Shown: positions 5,432 through 6,053 of the stretch, one piece after another
Layout of the letters: each line of letters begins with the position of its first letter
Position numbering within the stretch: the stretch's first letter is position 1
Source of the DNA: an uncultured Lachnospiraceae bacterium
GTDB taxonomy: Bacteria > Bacillota_A > Clostridia > Lachnospirales > Lachnospiraceae
NCBI GenBank assembly: GCA_947175285.1
Contig: CAMWMM010000331.1
Location: 1-6,053 of the forward strand
DNA length: 6,053 nt
Direction: 5' to 3'
Translations under genes and position numbers: made by a program
The notes under the pieces: generated by a model
Databases searched by the model: none
What the model saw: only the letters and a program-made list of their open reading frames with translations
Told to the model about the DNA's origin: nothing

Positions 5432-6053
5432 TTATTCACTCATTTCCTTAATAGCGCCAAGCAGTATATCCTGAAAAATCTTACGCTCTTCTTTCCGCTC
5501 TAACTGACGGTATACCATACCATCCTTTAACAGAATCACGCGGTCGCAAAATGATGCCGCGAAGCTATCATGCGTTACCATGAAAATCGTCGCATTCATC
5601 TTTTCCTTGGCATTTCCGAACGATTCAATGACGGTACGGCTTGACTTGGAATCCAGATTTCCCGTCGGCTCGTCGGCTAAAATAATAAGCGGATTGTTAA
5701 TCAGACTTCGCGCAACTGCCGCTCTCTGCTTTTCCCCGCCGGATATTTCCGCAGGATATTTATTCATGATATGTTCTATTCCAAACAAAGAAGCCAGTTT
5801 ATCGGCAAGTTCCTCCGCCTCCCTGTCCACTTCTCCCTGCACTATACGCGGTACCAGAATATTTTCCCGAATGGAAAGTCCGTCTAAAAGCATGAAATCC
5901 TGAAATACAAATCCAATCTGCGTATTACGAATCTTTGCAAGCATATCATCGCTTAGCCCCGCAAGCTTCGTACCACCCAAAGTAATGCTTCCTTCATCAA
6001 AAGGAATGTAACATGAGATGCAGTTAAGAAGCGTTGTCTTACCTGAACCGGAA
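5432..6053 (-). CDS. BceA-type ABC transporter ATP-binding protein (N-terminus beyond window)
   Basis: The frame is open to the right edge and codes 206 residues. It opens in Walker A (SGSGKTTLL), so about 35-45 N-terminal residues are missing. In order come the Q-loop (IGFVFQDF), signature motif (ISGGEKQRAAVARSL), Walker B with D-loop (LIILADEPTGNLDS) and the H-loop (MVTHD). The FVFQDF and ADEPTGNLDSKS forms are typical of the LolD/MacB/BceA group that works with FtsX-fold permeases rather than periplasmic-binding-protein importers. It should power the permease encoded 16 bp downstream. A TTG at 5980 is not a start, because the Walker A motif lies upstream of it in the same frame. Genes for a BceRS-like histidine kinase and response regulator often neighbour such pairs; any would lie beyond the right edge. 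The operon promoter is also outside the window. Confidence 0.93.
   Translation of the reverse strand, partial: SGSGKTTLLNCISCYIPFDEGSITLGGTKLAGLSDDMLAKIRNTQIGFVFQDFMLLDGLSIRENILVPRIVQGEVDREAEELADKLASLFGIEHIMNKYPAEISGGEKQRAAVARSLINNPLIILADEPTGNLDSKSSRTVIESFGNAKEKMNATIFMVTHDSFAASFCDRVILLKDGMVYRQLERKEERKIFQDILLGAIKEMSE

Noticed and set aside
5980..6052. TTG 5980 as start of the ATPase gene
   Set aside because: The frame continues upstream and encodes Walker A at the window edge, so the gene is simply truncated by the window.
1..6053. CRISPR array, tRNA/rRNA gene, insertion sequence, riboswitch or phage module
   Set aside because: No regularly spaced repeats, RNA gene signatures, transposase, terminal inverted repeats or phage genes were seen on either strand.

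Overview
The window looks like a chromosomal stretch from a Gram-positive, moderately AT-rich member of the Clostridia, most likely a Lachnospiraceae-like gut anaerobe. This rests on purine-rich Shine-Dalgarno sites (AGGAGG, AGAAAGG), sigma-A type promoters with extended -10 elements, a lipoprotein-type ApbE, a membrane-anchored GH25 muramidase and a BceAB-type ABC transporter. The taxon is inferred from gene content; no rRNA or other marker is present. I see no tRNA, rRNA, CRISPR array, insertion sequence or phage module.

Layout, left to right. (1) The 5' end of a minus-strand gene for a small membrane-anchored or secreted protein runs off the left edge (1-126). (2) A divergent spacer (127-288) holds an extended -10 promoter and a perfect 7-bp inverted repeat. 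(3) A plus-strand gene (289-1083) encodes a protein with two AP2-like domains around an HNH-like core whose two expected catalytic histidines are replaced. (4) A convergent minus-strand gene (1068-2219) encodes a membrane-anchored GH25 lysozyme-like protein. (5) A divergent spacer (2220-2332) has two promoters that face each other. (6) A plus-strand apbE-type FMN transferase lipoprotein gene (2333-3310) follows. (7) A convergent minus-strand operon encodes a 702-aa BceB-type permease (3307-5415) and its ATPase (5432 to beyond the right edge, cut just before Walker A).

The genes alternate in direction: two divergent pairs share promoter spacers and two convergent pairs overlap at their 3' ends (16 bp and 4 bp) with no recognisable terminator. 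Only the ABC transporter genes are clearly one operon. GH25, ApbE and the transporter all act at or outside the membrane, but nothing in the sequence ties them into one pathway.

No clearly new multi-gene system is visible. The most interesting items are the AP2/HNH-like protein, which looks like a homing-endonuclease-derived DNA-binding protein without its nuclease histidines, with an operator-like palindrome at its promoter; the face-to-face promoters of the GH25 and apbE genes; and an Asp-to-Asn change at a normally acidic GH25 active-site position.
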